The position numbers were made by a program, and so were the translations under genes. A stretch of DNA of 17,621 nucleotides from an uncultured Oscillospiraceae bacterium (GTDB lineage: Bacteria > Bacillota > Clostridia > Oscillospirales > Oscillospiraceae), in contig CAJTSQ010000005.1 of NCBI GenBank assembly GCA_910578735.1, positions 1 to 17,621 on the forward strand, read 5' to 3'. This document shows, in pieces, positions 8,105 through 15,706 of the stretch; position 1 is the first letter of the stretch, and each line of letters opens with the position of its first letter. Under the pieces are notes generated by a model. It had not been told where the DNA came from. It worked only from the letters and a program-made list of their open reading frames with translations, and did no database searches.

Positions 8105-9394
8105 TCAAAGAACCGTCTTCAGATGTTCCGCCGCCTCCCTGATATGGCCGAACAACTCATCAGGGATGTGGGGCAGCAGCTCGGTCTCCACCCCGGCGGG
8201 GGTGTAGCGGTTCTTCACGCCCATATACACCCCATCCAGGAAGACGGAGCCGCAGTGCCACTCCCCCCGGAGGGTGAGCAGCAGGGACAGGGCCCCGGAG
8301 GACAGGGCGGGGGCCACGTAGGGCTTAAACCCAATCTCCCGCATCTTCAGGTTGGCGGTGACGGTGAGCTGGGTCAGCTCCTGGGACAGGGCCTCGTCGT
8401 AGTTCTCAATGGAGTTGGCGATAAACAGCCCGGTGCCGTGGGGGCCGAAGGACCGGCCCTCGGTGAGGAAGGAAGCCAGGCGCGCGTCCCGCTTGGCGAA
8501 GTAGGCCGCCCGGGCGTTCATCACCCCCAGACCGAAGCCCTGTACCTGCTCGGGCCGCAGGCCCCGGCCGTCCCAGCTCCCGTTTTCGTCCTTGTTGCTC
8601 TCCAGGTAGGCAGTCTTGGCCAGGGGGTCCACCGGGTCGGATACGGCGCACCACATCCCCTGAAAGCCCTTGGCACGGGCCATTCTGGCGTAGTGGGCCA
8701 CGATTTTGGCGTTGTTCTCAAACTGATACATCCGCACGTCTTTCACCTGGGAGCCCACCGGCGGGATGCCCTTGGAGGCCACAAAGACAAACATATCGCA
8801 GTCGAAGAGGTTTTCCGGGGAAACAACCTCCACCTCGGGGAAAATGTCGTACTGCCAGGGCAGATTGACCTGTCCCATCTCAAACTCCCACCGGGCGGTG
8901 ATCTGGTCGGACAGGTCGCAGATGCCGATGGAGGAGATCACGTCCCCCCCCAGCAGCTTCAGGCCGGTGAGGAGGGTGGATCCCACGTCGCCGATGGCCA
9001 GGATGTTTACCCGCTTCTTCCCCGCCTTGGGGGACCATCTCAGCGTCTCCTCCCAGCCGGGGCGGCTGATATTGACGGCGGTGAGCCGGCCATCCTCAAT
9101 GGCCCGCCGGACATTCTCGTCCAGCTCCAGCGGGACGACCGTGCCGTCGCTGAGCCTGGCACTGGCGGGGCCGCCGTCAAAACAGGGCAGGCGGGTGGCG
9201 TCCAGCGTCTCCAGGCCGTGGCCGGCCAGCAGCTGGCCGGGGTGATTTACCTTGAAGGACCCCCGGCCCAGCACCGGGTCTCCGGGGACGGCGGCGAACA
9301 GCCGCCAGCTGTTGGCGGGCTCCACCTCGGGGCCGAGGCCCTCCAGCGCAGTCAGGGAGACCAGAGCTGCGCCGTTAATATTGTAATAATACAT
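8105..9394 (-). CDS. Lactate/malate dehydrogenase-family protein with an N-terminal extension
   Basis: This 429-residue protein is probably an NAD(P)-dependent 2-hydroxyacid dehydrogenase of the LDH/MDH superfamily. Family marks in order: a Rossmann nucleotide loop in NILAIGDVGSTLLTGL (about 130-145), an acidic residue after the second strand (GICDLSD, D160), FVFVASKG (203-209), SDPVDPLAK (252-260, equivalent to the family's SNPVD), GFGLGVMNARAAYF (286-299, equivalent to the GxGxxLDxxR segment), and GPHG around H319, matching the catalytic-His GEHG motif. The first roughly 125 residues precede the Rossmann fold, are unlike classical LDH or MDH, and are unidentified. The substrate cannot be told from the sequence. 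The start ATG at 9394 has SD-like GGAAGTGA (9402-9409) at 7 nt. Its gap to the upstream large gene is about 100 nt, filled by a repeat and with no T-run terminator, so co-transcription is likely. Confidence 0.8.
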   Translation of the reverse strand: MYYYNINGAALVSLTALEGLGPEVEPANSWRLFAAVPGDPVLGRGSFKVNHPGQLLAGHGLETLDATRLPCFDGGPASARLSDGTVVPLELDENVRRAIEDGRLTAVNISRPGWEETLRWSPKAGKKRVNILAIGDVGSTLLTGLKLLGGDVISSIGICDLSDQITARWEFEMGQVNLPWQYDIFPEVEVVSPENLFDCDMFVFVASKGIPPVGSQVKDVRMYQFENNAKIVAHYARMARAKGFQGMWCAVSDPVDPLAKTAYLESNKDENGSWDGRGLRPEQVQGFGLGVMNARAAYFAKRDARLASFLTEGRSFGPHGTGLFIANSIENYDEALSQELTQLTVTANLKMREIGFKPYVAPALSSGALSLLLTLRGEWHCGSVFLDGVYMGVKNRYTPAGVETELLPHIPDELFGHIREAAEHLKTVL

Positions 9395-9418
9395 GATAAT
9401 ATCACTTCCGGTATTGAT

Positions 9419-9493
9419 TGTAGGGACGCATCACGATGCGTCCCTCTCGATTTGCGGGGCATCCGCCGGGGGCGGGCCCTTCATGAAGCGCCG
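9419..9493. repeat. Palindromic intergenic repeat element C, right end degenerate
   Basis: The left part (9420-9443) is identical over 24 nt to the left part of element A, including the hairpin GGACGCAT-CACG-ATGCGTCC. The right part keeps only CTTCATGAAG (9479-9488) of element A's second palindrome and has lost the expected GTCCCTACA end. The middle differs and contains a small CCGCC-GGG-GGCGG stem (9463-9475). The intact end faces the dehydrogenase gene, 9 nt from its SD; the decayed end runs up to the stop codon of the large gene. Confidence 0.75.
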
Positions 9494-9494
9494 A

Positions 9495-12400
9495 TCATTG
9501 ATTTTGCCGCAGTAGCTGTTCCAGGTCATTTTTCAAATAGACCGAGGCAGACAGGTTGGGGTCATAATGCAGGCAGGTGCCCTTGTCGGGGCACAGGGGG
9601 AGGATCACCGCCTCGGGCAGGCGGGACAGGGTCAGGTTCCGGCCGTAGAGGATACGGTACTCCTGCTCCAGCACCCGCATCAGGTCCAGGGCGGACTCCA
9701 GGCAGGTGCGGGACAGCTGGACCACCGCCTCCCGGCTGCACTCGTTCTGATAGGTGGGGGCGGCGTAGGGCAGAATGTGGTTGATGCCGGACAGCAGACC
9801 CGGCACCGGAGAGGAAGGCCGCCGGACCGTGTTGCCGCCGATGAAGGGGTACATGGTGGACTCTACAAACCAGTGATTCAGCCGGGGCAGAAAATAGACA
9901 GAATCCACCGGCTGGTTCAGGGTGCGCATCAGGTCCTTGCCGTAGCCGGACAGCACGCCCACCAGCACCACCTGGACGGGCACCCCCTCCTGCTTCAAAA
10001 TGGGGCCCAGCACCTTGAACCGGAAGCCGGGGTGCATCAGGTCGTCCACCAGGATGACCGGGCGGTTGAAGGACTTGAGGGTGCGCACCTGGCTGGGGAT
10101 GGGGGCATAGTAGGGGAAGGCCTCCAGGGTACTCTCTGTCAGGTCCGGGGAGTACACCTTGTCGGTGTGGAGGGTCTTGGTCACGGTGTTGGGGACGATC
10201 CGGCTGCGGAGCATCTTGCCAAAGGGGACGCACATGCTCTCGCCCAGCACCCGGGGTGAGGTGGGCTCGGCAGGCACATGGTTGTAGTCGGTGATTTTTT
10301 TCAGCAGCCGGTGGTGGATGATGTCGGAGGACAGGGTGAGCACCAGCGAGCCGGGGAACAGCCCGGCCAGGGCCAGCTGAACCCGCTCATGGCCCCGGCA
10401 AACCGCGTCCAGCACCCTGGGGTTTCGGTTCAGCGGCTCCTGAATGGCGGTGGACAGATTCTGGATGAGCACGGTGGGGGCGTGCATATCCACCTCCCGG
10501 ATGGGGGTATCTCCCTCTTTGGTCACAAAACCCATGCGGGAGAGGAGATTGTCCATGTCGGGGGTCAGTTTTCCGTCCCAGGGCCGGTAGATGGCGTAGA
10601 CATACTCCTTCCGCAGGGCCCGGGCGACCAGCTCACACAGCAGCAGGTGGCCCAGGTCCTTGTGCCCCTCCTCCCCGGCCACCCACAGGGCGGCGATGAG
10701 CAGCACCTTGCCCGCAGAGCGCAGGCGGACCCGGTCAGCCAGCTCGTTGTCCCCCAGGGCGTCAAAGAGCTTGGCGGTGGACAGGCTGCGGTAGGCAACA
10801 CAGCCCAGAACCTCCTCTCTGCCGTTGTGGACCAGCAGGAGCAGCCGGCACCCCTGGCTGGCCAGCACCGCCCGGGCCGCCTCCCGCTCCGGCTGGCCGG
10901 CGGTCAGCCGGGACAGCAGGGCCTCGTCGGGCTCGTTCACCCACTGGAACTCCAGGTCGCCCGCCCCCAGCATGGGCTTCTCCTGCCCGTCCCGGAGGTA
11001 GAGACCGTTCTGATAGATGAAATCTTGAATCACCGGGTCGATAAAGTTGGAGATATCCCGGTTCAAATCCACATTCTCCCGGATTCGGGTGGAACTGATG
11101 TCCTCCAGGTGGGGGGGCAGCTGAAGCTGAATCACATCCCCGGTGATGGGCAGGGGGGCAGGCAGCTCCGCCTCTCCCGCCCGGCGGAAGATGATATGGT
11201 TCATCCTGTGGATGGAGAAGGGCTCCGGCTCCTTTTTATAGGAGGAGGCGTTGGCCACCACATCGCTTCCCGCCACAACGTAGAGCTCCCGTCCGGGGAA
11301 CAGCCGGGACAGCCGCTCCAAGTCGGCGGGGTTGGCGATGTTCACCGGGATATCGTCGGGAAAGAGGTGGACGTGGAAGTCTCCGGCGATAGACAGGTTG
11401 ACAATCTGCCGGCGGATCAAATGGGGCTGGGCCTTCTTAGACCAGGAAAACTCGTCTACCGCCAGATAGACCTCAAAGCCCAGGTCACGGATGGCGTGAA
11501 CAATGCCCTTGTGGGACAGGGTAAAGGGGTCGAAGGTACCGGGGAAGAAGGCGATCTTCCGGGGCTTTTCAAAGGTGAAGGGGCCGTGGTCCAACCGGCG
11601 CAGGGCGATGAAGCGGTTGATGTGGGCCAGGGCGGAGGCCCGGTAGAACAGGGTCAGCCCGTCCTGCCGGGGGGCCTCCCGCATCAGGAAGAGCAGCTTG
11701 CGGTAGCACAGTGAGAACAGGCGGGCCTTCTCCTCTATATCCAGGACCGGGCTTTCAAACAGAAGCTTTCCGGTGACCAGCAGCGCCTCCTGACGCACCT
11801 CCTCCCGGTAGTGGGCCAGCCCCTGGAGGAGCAGGCCCAGCAGCTCCCGCCGCCGTTTCTCATAGGTCTCCGGCCGCTCGGAAAAGCGCTGCTGATAGGC
11901 GGGGTAGTGCTGGAGCAGCACGGCGATGGTATTCAGCGCCCCGGCCACGGCGGAATTGCTGGGCGAACCCAGCAGCCCCTTCAGCCACAGCACCTGCTCG
12001 TCCAGTTCACTGGGGTGGAGGTACAGCGCAGCCTCCCCCAGATACTGAGGGATGTATTTAGAAATCTCATACTGCCCCATCTCCAGGCCCTTGCCCAGCT
12101 CTACTACCACCTCGTTGCGCTGATCCCGGCGCAGCAGGGACAGGATGCGCACCAGGGCGGAGCCGGCGGTGTGCCGCACGCCTACCCGCTCCGACACCTT
12201 GACCAGGTTGGAGAAGTGGGTGGCAATATGGAGGATATGGGTATTGACGCCGTGCTCGATCTGGTCCCGGAGCAGCTCCACGCCGGCCACCTTCACCACC
12301 CAGGGGGTGGCGATTTTCAGGTTGTCCAGAAAGACCTCGCTGGTAATGTTGGTGCGGTACAGGGTCTGCTCCAGGGCGGACACATCCCGCCCCGCCCGGC

Positions 12401-14288
12401 GCAGGATGCGGCACTTGAGAAAAACGGTGGTCAGCTGACGGGAGGGGACCTCCTCCACCAGATCGGCGATGCGGGCCATCTGGGGGTGGCTGCGGGGGAT
12501 GTTGCGCACCGTCTCCCGCAGGAACTGGAGGGCGGCGGTGACCAGCCGGGGGTTATCCAGCAGCGTGAAGTGAGCGGCGAAGTCCACCAGCTTCTCCCGG
12601 GTCTCCTCCCCATAATAATTGGGGGGGAGGTGGCAGGCGGTGTCCAGCAGGGTGAAGGCGGTGTCGTCATCGGTGTGTGCCGGATCGTCGAAGTAGTGCA
12701 GCAGCACATCCAGAAAGCGGGGGATGTCCCCCGGGCGGGCGTGGAGGAGCATGGATTCCACCATCAGCTTCAGGCAGTACCCGATGTGGGCCCGCTGCTG
12801 GGGGGTGGTCTTGTGGTCGGGGAAGATCATCATGTCCAGGTACTGGCTCCACAGGGTGAAGGGCACCTCCTCTGCCGGGTCGTTCTCGGCATCGGCGGGA
12901 ATCTCTTTGCGGTAGACCAGATGGAACCGGGCGATGATCTGTCCGATGAGGGCTCCGGCCTGACGGCGGATATCTCCCTCACGGTGGACCAGCAGCTCAT
13001 AGAGGAAGGAGAGGGCCTGGGTCTTCTGCCGCACCGACAGGTAGGTAAAGTACTCCTCAAACACGTTGAGGTAGGCCCTCAGCTGCTGCCAGCTCTTGGT
13101 GGAGCGGGCCGCCTCGATGATGTTGCCGAACTTCTGCTCGTTGGACAGCATATGCATCAGCTTCAGGCTGTGTTCCACCGACAGGAGGATCAGTCCGTCC
13201 AGCGTCTCCTCCGCGCCCATCAGGGCGGGGTCCTTCCTGGGCAAGGGGGGCTGGGGAGAGCCGGTGAGCTCCACGTCCACACCCAGACTGCGCATATAGT
13301 CCTCAAAATCGTGGAGCTTCCCGTAGACGAACTCATACCGCCGGCGTTTTTTCTGGTCCACGTTGTCCAGCTTGGACAAAATCACCTGGAAGGACTCGTC
13401 CAGGGGGTAGAGGACCACGACCTCGCGGCCCTCCCTGTCCCGCTCCGACTTGGAGCGGAAGTCGGCGTAGATGAGCAGCAGAGACTCCACCGACAACGAC
13501 TCCAGCTCCAGGTCCCAGGTGGAGTGGTTGGAGGCGATGTGGCTGATGTCCCCCATGCCCCGCTCCAGCAGCCACTGGTCGGTGTAGTAGTAGTGGAGGT
13601 AGGGCACCCGCTCGCCGGGGCGACAGCCGAACTTGCCCACGTCGTGGGCGGCGGCGGCGCCGGAGATCAGGGCCAGGTCCACCTCCACCCCCGCCCTGGC
13701 CAGGTCCCGGGCGGCGGCCATGGCGATGTAGTGGACTCCGGCGATATGGCTCAGGGTTTTGAACGGGGTGACCTCCAGCCCCAGGCGCATCAGCTCATAG
13801 AGGAATTCCCCCCGCCAGGCGGCCAAAAAGCGGCGGTACTCCTTGGCCTTGTCGCAGCTCTGATACTCCTCCTCGGTGAGGAATTGAAAGTCCAGCATGG
13901 GGTCGAAGGGCAGGGCGGCCCGCTCATGATCCAGCAGGATCTGGAGTACGGTGAGGTAAAACAGAGCCCCGCCGCCGCACCGGTCCGCCTCCGGGGCAAA
14001 GCCGCCGTCCGGGAACATCATGCGGCAGATGTACTGGTAGCAGAAGGGGCCCCAGCCCTTCTCCGGCTCTTGGGGACAGATGCGGTCCAGGATGGGCCGG
14101 CACAGCTCCAGCACCTGAAGGCAGCTCAGGCGCTCCTTAATGGGAAACAGAGCGTCCAGCCGTTCGTTCCAGCCGGTCTCCTTCATCAGCTCCTGGGCCG
14201 CCCTCCGGCTGGGCACCGAGCCCAGCAGCTTGCGGGCGGACAGGGCCTCGAAAATATCGCGGTTAATCTGGCGGATCATCTTGTTCAT
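9495..14288 (-). CDS. Giant multidomain protein: HD, helical repeats, NadD/CoaD-like nucleotidyltransferase, GNAT-like, PRTase-like
   Basis: This 1,597-residue soluble protein has no signal peptide or membrane segment. Domains by motif: HD-type phosphohydrolase at about 175-310 (H181/H186, H215-D216 in AAHDVGKFG, distal SNHSTWD); a long HEAT-like helical region at about 330-890; a nucleotidyltransferase at about 910-1090 with FFPGTFDPFTLSHKG (GTFDP 917-921, T923-x-x-H926, close to the CoaD/NadD signature) and the C-terminal ISSTRIRE (1064-1071); a GNAT-like domain at about 1100-1245 (VLGCVAYRSL; GHKDLGHLL near 1209); and a phosphoribosyltransferase-like domain at about 1260-1540 with VILVDDLMHPGF (1411-1422). 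I infer a nucleotide or NAD-related role, supported by nadE nearby, but no substrate is shown; Ser replaces the usual Gly before H926 and the PRPP loop is degenerate. The ATG at 14288 follows GAGGTGA; the in-frame ATG at 14357 overlaps a likely -10 box, so it is rejected. An alternative model is a CitC-like GNAT plus cytidylyltransferase enzyme. Confidence 0.85.
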   Translation of the reverse strand: MNKMIRQINRDIFEALSARKLLGSVPSRRAAQELMKETGWNERLDALFPIKERLSCLQVLELCRPILDRICPQEPEKGWGPFCYQYICRMMFPDGGFAPEADRCGGGALFYLTVLQILLDHERAALPFDPMLDFQFLTEEEYQSCDKAKEYRRFLAAWRGEFLYELMRLGLEVTPFKTLSHIAGVHYIAMAAARDLARAGVEVDLALISGAAAAHDVGKFGCRPGERVPYLHYYYTDQWLLERGMGDISHIASNHSTWDLELESLSVESLLLIYADFRSKSERDREGREVVVLYPLDESFQVILSKLDNVDQKKRRRYEFVYGKLHDFEDYMRSLGVDVELTGSPQPPLPRKDPALMGAEETLDGLILLSVEHSLKLMHMLSNEQKFGNIIEAARSTKSWQQLRAYLNVFEEYFTYLSVRQKTQALSFLYELLVHREGDIRRQAGALIGQIIARFHLVYRKEIPADAENDPAEEVPFTLWSQYLDMMIFPDHKTTPQQRAHIGYCLKLMVESMLLHARPGDIPRFLDVLLHYFDDPAHTDDDTAFTLLDTACHLPPNYYGEETREKLVDFAAHFTLLDNPRLVTAALQFLRETVRNIPRSHPQMARIADLVEEVPSRQLTTVFLKCRILRRAGRDVSALEQTLYRTNITSEVFLDNLKIATPWVVKVAGVELLRDQIEHGVNTHILHIATHFSNLVKVSERVGVRHTAGSALVRILSLLRRDQRNEVVVELGKGLEMGQYEISKYIPQYLGEAALYLHPSELDEQVLWLKGLLGSPSNSAVAGALNTIAVLLQHYPAYQQRFSERPETYEKRRRELLGLLLQGLAHYREEVRQEALLVTGKLLFESPVLDIEEKARLFSLCYRKLLFLMREAPRQDGLTLFYRASALAHINRFIALRRLDHGPFTFEKPRKIAFFPGTFDPFTLSHKGIVHAIRDLGFEVYLAVDEFSWSKKAQPHLIRRQIVNLSIAGDFHVHLFPDDIPVNIANPADLERLSRLFPGRELYVVAGSDVVANASSYKKEPEPFSIHRMNHIIFRRAGEAELPAPLPITGDVIQLQLPPHLEDISSTRIRENVDLNRDISNFIDPVIQDFIYQNGLYLRDGQEKPMLGAGDLEFQWVNEPDEALLSRLTAGQPEREAARAVLASQGCRLLLLVHNGREEVLGCVAYRSLSTAKLFDALGDNELADRVRLRSAGKVLLIAALWVAGEEGHKDLGHLLLCELVARALRKEYVYAIYRPWDGKLTPDMDNLLSRMGFVTKEGDTPIREVDMHAPTVLIQNLSTAIQEPLNRNPRVLDAVCRGHERVQLALAGLFPGSLVLTLSSDIIHHRLLKKITDYNHVPAEPTSPRVLGESMCVPFGKMLRSRIVPNTVTKTLHTDKVYSPDLTESTLEAFPYYAPIPSQVRTLKSFNRPVILVDDLMHPGFRFKVLGPILKQEGVPVQVVLVGVLSGYGKDLMRTLNQPVDSVYFLPRLNHWFVESTMYPFIGGNTVRRPSSPVPGLLSGINHILPYAAPTYQNECSREAVVQLSRTCLESALDLMRVLEQEYRILYGRNLTLSRLPEAVILPLCPDKGTCLHYDPNLSASVYLKNDLEQLLRQNQ

Positions 14289-14345
14289 AACCGTCACCTC
14301 GTCACCCGCCCCAACGCGTTGGGACGGCGAAATTTTCTCAGGATA

Positions 14346-14373
14346 AGCATAGCACATTTTTTCGAATTTGAAA
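14346..14373 (-). promoter_or_regulatory. Candidate promoter for the giant-protein operon
   Basis: Reading the minus strand, TTTCAA (14368-14373) and TATGCT (14346-14351) are 16 nt apart, and the -10 box is preceded by TG plus one base (extended -10). It lies about 60 nt upstream of the chosen start. The -35 match is weak, so this is a candidate only. Confidence 0.4.
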
Positions 14374-14382
14374 AGAGAGAAG

Positions 14383-14424
14383 ACAGTAAAAAGGGGCGGC
14401 CCAAAGGCCGCCCCTTTTACTGTT
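14383..14424 (-). terminator. Intrinsic terminator of the small membrane-protein gene
   Basis: GGGGCGGCC (14393-14401) and GGCCGCCCC (14406-14414) pair around a 4-nt loop, extended outward by complementary ACAGTAAAA / TTTTACTGT with one bulge. On the minus strand the stem runs into TTTTTACTGT, a classical U-tract. It starts about 20 nt after the stop at 14444 and separates that gene from the giant gene. The core shares AGGGGCGGCC with the arms of repeat element B. Confidence 0.8.
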
Positions 14425-14443
14425 GAATCAACGTGTGATCCTG

Positions 14444-14626
14444 CTATTTCTTTTCCTTCATCTGCCTAATTGTCAGGCGGAGCAGAATCATTACAATTGC
14501 AACGGTTAAAAGGACAAACAATACAAAAGGAATCCCAGACAAATTATGAACCACAACAACGCGAATGCCCAGAAGAATTATAACAGCACATATGAATAGG
14601 CATCGGATGAATGTAATTTTTTTCAT
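14444..14626 (-). CDS. Small hypothetical membrane protein with two transmembrane segments
   Basis: This 60-residue protein begins MKKITFIRCLFICAVIILLG. Two hydrophobic stretches are visible, at about 5-25 and 31-54 (PFVLFVLLTVAIVMILL), followed by a basic tail (RQMKEKK), which suggests both ends are cytoplasmic. I do not recognise a family. The ATG at 14626 is preferred to the in-frame GTG at 14632 because the SD AAAGGA lies 9 nt upstream of the ATG but only 3 nt from the GTG. It has its own strong promoter and its own terminator, so it is a separate transcription unit. Its base composition is clearly more AT-rich than its neighbours, with ATT, ATA, TTA and AAA codons that are rare elsewhere in the window, which may mean recent acquisition or weak codon selection. 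Confidence 0.65.
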   Translation of the reverse strand: MKKITFIRCLFICAVIILLGIRVVVVHNLSGIPFVLFVLLTVAIVMILLRLTIRQMKEKK

Positions 14627-14677
14627 GTTCACTCATCCTTTAGATAAATTCTTATACCACCAAGCATTTATGTTAAT

Positions 14678-14706
14678 ATTGTGCAGCAAAACCGAGAAGT
14701 TGTCAA
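14678..14706 (-). promoter_or_regulatory. Promoter of the small membrane-protein gene
   Basis: On the minus strand, a perfect -35 box TTGACA (14701-14706) and a -10 box CACAAT (14678-14683) are separated by 17 nt. The -10 box lies about 50 nt upstream of the ATG at 14626. The leader between them is AT-rich and shows no clear hairpin. The rest of the 14633-14771 gap holds no other gene that I can support. Confidence 0.65.
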
Positions 14707-14771
14707 GTAGTTTTGTCTAATTTTCCAAGCTGCTTGCACATTTTGGTAAACATAAAATGAGAAGGTAATAT

Positions 14772-15626
14772 TTATTGCCTCATCCGGTTTTCCAGCACCC
14801 GGCCCACCACGGCCCCCAGCAGCAGGATATTGCCGCACAGGTAGAGCCACACCAGCAGGATGATCAGGGAGGCCAGGGAGCCGTAGACCAGGGCGTAGCG
14901 GGAGGACATGCCGATAAACCAGGAGAACACCACTGACGCCGCCACCATGGTCAGGGCGGCCAGCAGGGAGGACAGCACCACCACCGGCCGACGCATGGCA
15001 CCCCGGGGCGTCCCCGCCCGGTAGACGATAAGCACCAGCAGCAGCACAAAGCAGAACAGCAGCAGATAACGCATCCAGCGCCACAGCCCGGACAGTGCGG
15101 ACAGGGGGATCAGCTCGGTCAGGCGCTGGGGCAGGTGCTTCTCCAGCAGCCAGAAAAACCACTCGCCGGTGAAAATCACCACCACCGACAGATATACCGT
15201 GAGCAGAAACAGCGCCGACAGCACCAGGCTGACCAGCACCCGCCGGATCGCGTGGGGGTCCGCTGTCCCGTGGAGGCTGTCCATGGTGGCCAGCAGGGTG
15301 CGCAGCCCCGCCGAGGCGGAGATCAGAATGGTAACCAGGCTGGCCAGCAGCAGGGCAGAGGACTGACTGCCCGCCACATAGCCCAGATAGTCCTCCATAA
15401 TCACCAGCACTCCGGCGGGAAGCACCTGGTCCAGGGAGAGGAGGAAATTCTCCAGGTCCAGGTGGAACAGGCCGATAAAGTAGTTCACACACACCAGCAG
15501 GGGAAACAGGGTCAGGATCAGGAAGTAGGACAGGGCCGCCGCTGACCGGGGGACTCCCACCCGCAGATAGAGCTCCGCCGACTCCAGCACAAAAGAGACC
15601 GGGGGATAGGAGAATAATTTTTTCAT
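14772..15626 (-). CDS. YihY/virulence factor BrkB-family integral membrane protein
   Basis: This 284-residue inner-membrane protein belongs to the YihY/BrkB family (once mis-called RNase BN), whose biochemical role is unsettled. About six hydrophobic helices are visible, and the family-typical segment near the N-terminus is present: RSAAALSYFLILTLFPLLV, where an A-A-x-(A/S)-Y-x-x-x-x-S/T-x-x-P pattern is usual. Further helices include LLLASLVTILISASAGL, VLSALFLLTVYLSVVVIF, LLLFCFVLLLVLIVYR, LAALTMVAASVVFSWFIG and LIILLVWLYLCGNILLLGAVV; the closing W-x-Y-x-x-x-x-I/L-x-x-x-G block is a hallmark. The ATG at 15626 (MKKLFSYPP) has AAAGGAGG 7 nt upstream; longer in-frame starts lack an SD and would add a Pro/Arg-rich stretch. 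Its leader contains two GC-rich hairpins. It lies downstream of rpsT on the same strand but after the rpsT terminator. Confidence 0.9.
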   Translation of the reverse strand: MKKLFSYPPVSFVLESAELYLRVGVPRSAAALSYFLILTLFPLLVCVNYFIGLFHLDLENFLLSLDQVLPAGVLVIMEDYLGYVAGSQSSALLLASLVTILISASAGLRTLLATMDSLHGTADPHAIRRVLVSLVLSALFLLTVYLSVVVIFTGEWFFWLLEKHLPQRLTELIPLSALSGLWRWMRYLLLFCFVLLLVLIVYRAGTPRGAMRRPVVVLSSLLAALTMVAASVVFSWFIGMSSRYALVYGSLASLIILLVWLYLCGNILLLGAVVGRVLENRMRQ

Positions 15627-15651
15627 GGAACGGCCTCCTTTCGGGGCAATA

Positions 15652-15706
15652 CGGGCTGGATAGCCCGCCCATAGGGCAAAATGCGGGGCCCGCCGCCCTC
15701 GGCGGG
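15652..15706 (-). promoter_or_regulatory. Structured 5' leader of the YihY-family gene
   Basis: Two perfect stem-loops lie in the leader: CGGGCT-GGAT-AGCCCG (15652-15667, 6 bp) and CCCGCCG-CCCT-CGGCGGG (15689-15706, 7 bp with a 4-nt loop, plus strand). Neither has a U-tract on the minus strand, so they are not simple terminators. A weak promoter-like TAGGAT lies further upstream at about 15715-15720. Any function is unknown. Confidence 0.3.

Noticed and set aside
4053..9493. Repeats and hairpins considered as a CRISPR array or attachment sites
   Set aside because: There are only three dispersed, palindromic copies with no regular spacers, and no cas, integrase or transposase gene is in the window.
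8123..9784. 553-residue plus-strand open frame across the dehydrogenase gene and element C
   Set aside because: It runs through two genes and a repeat, lacks an SD and has no recognisable fold; the dehydrogenase motifs are on the other strand.
14289..14357. Longer N-terminus for the giant protein starting at ATG 14357
   Set aside because: That ATG overlaps a likely extended -10 box and has no SD, whereas ATG 14288 has GAGGTGA at good spacing.
11811..14426. 871-residue open frame on the plus strand, opposite the giant gene
   Set aside because: It is a GC-rich antisense shadow: Gly/Gln/Val/His-rich low-complexity translation, no SD and no domain motif, while the opposite strand has clear HD and helical-repeat content.
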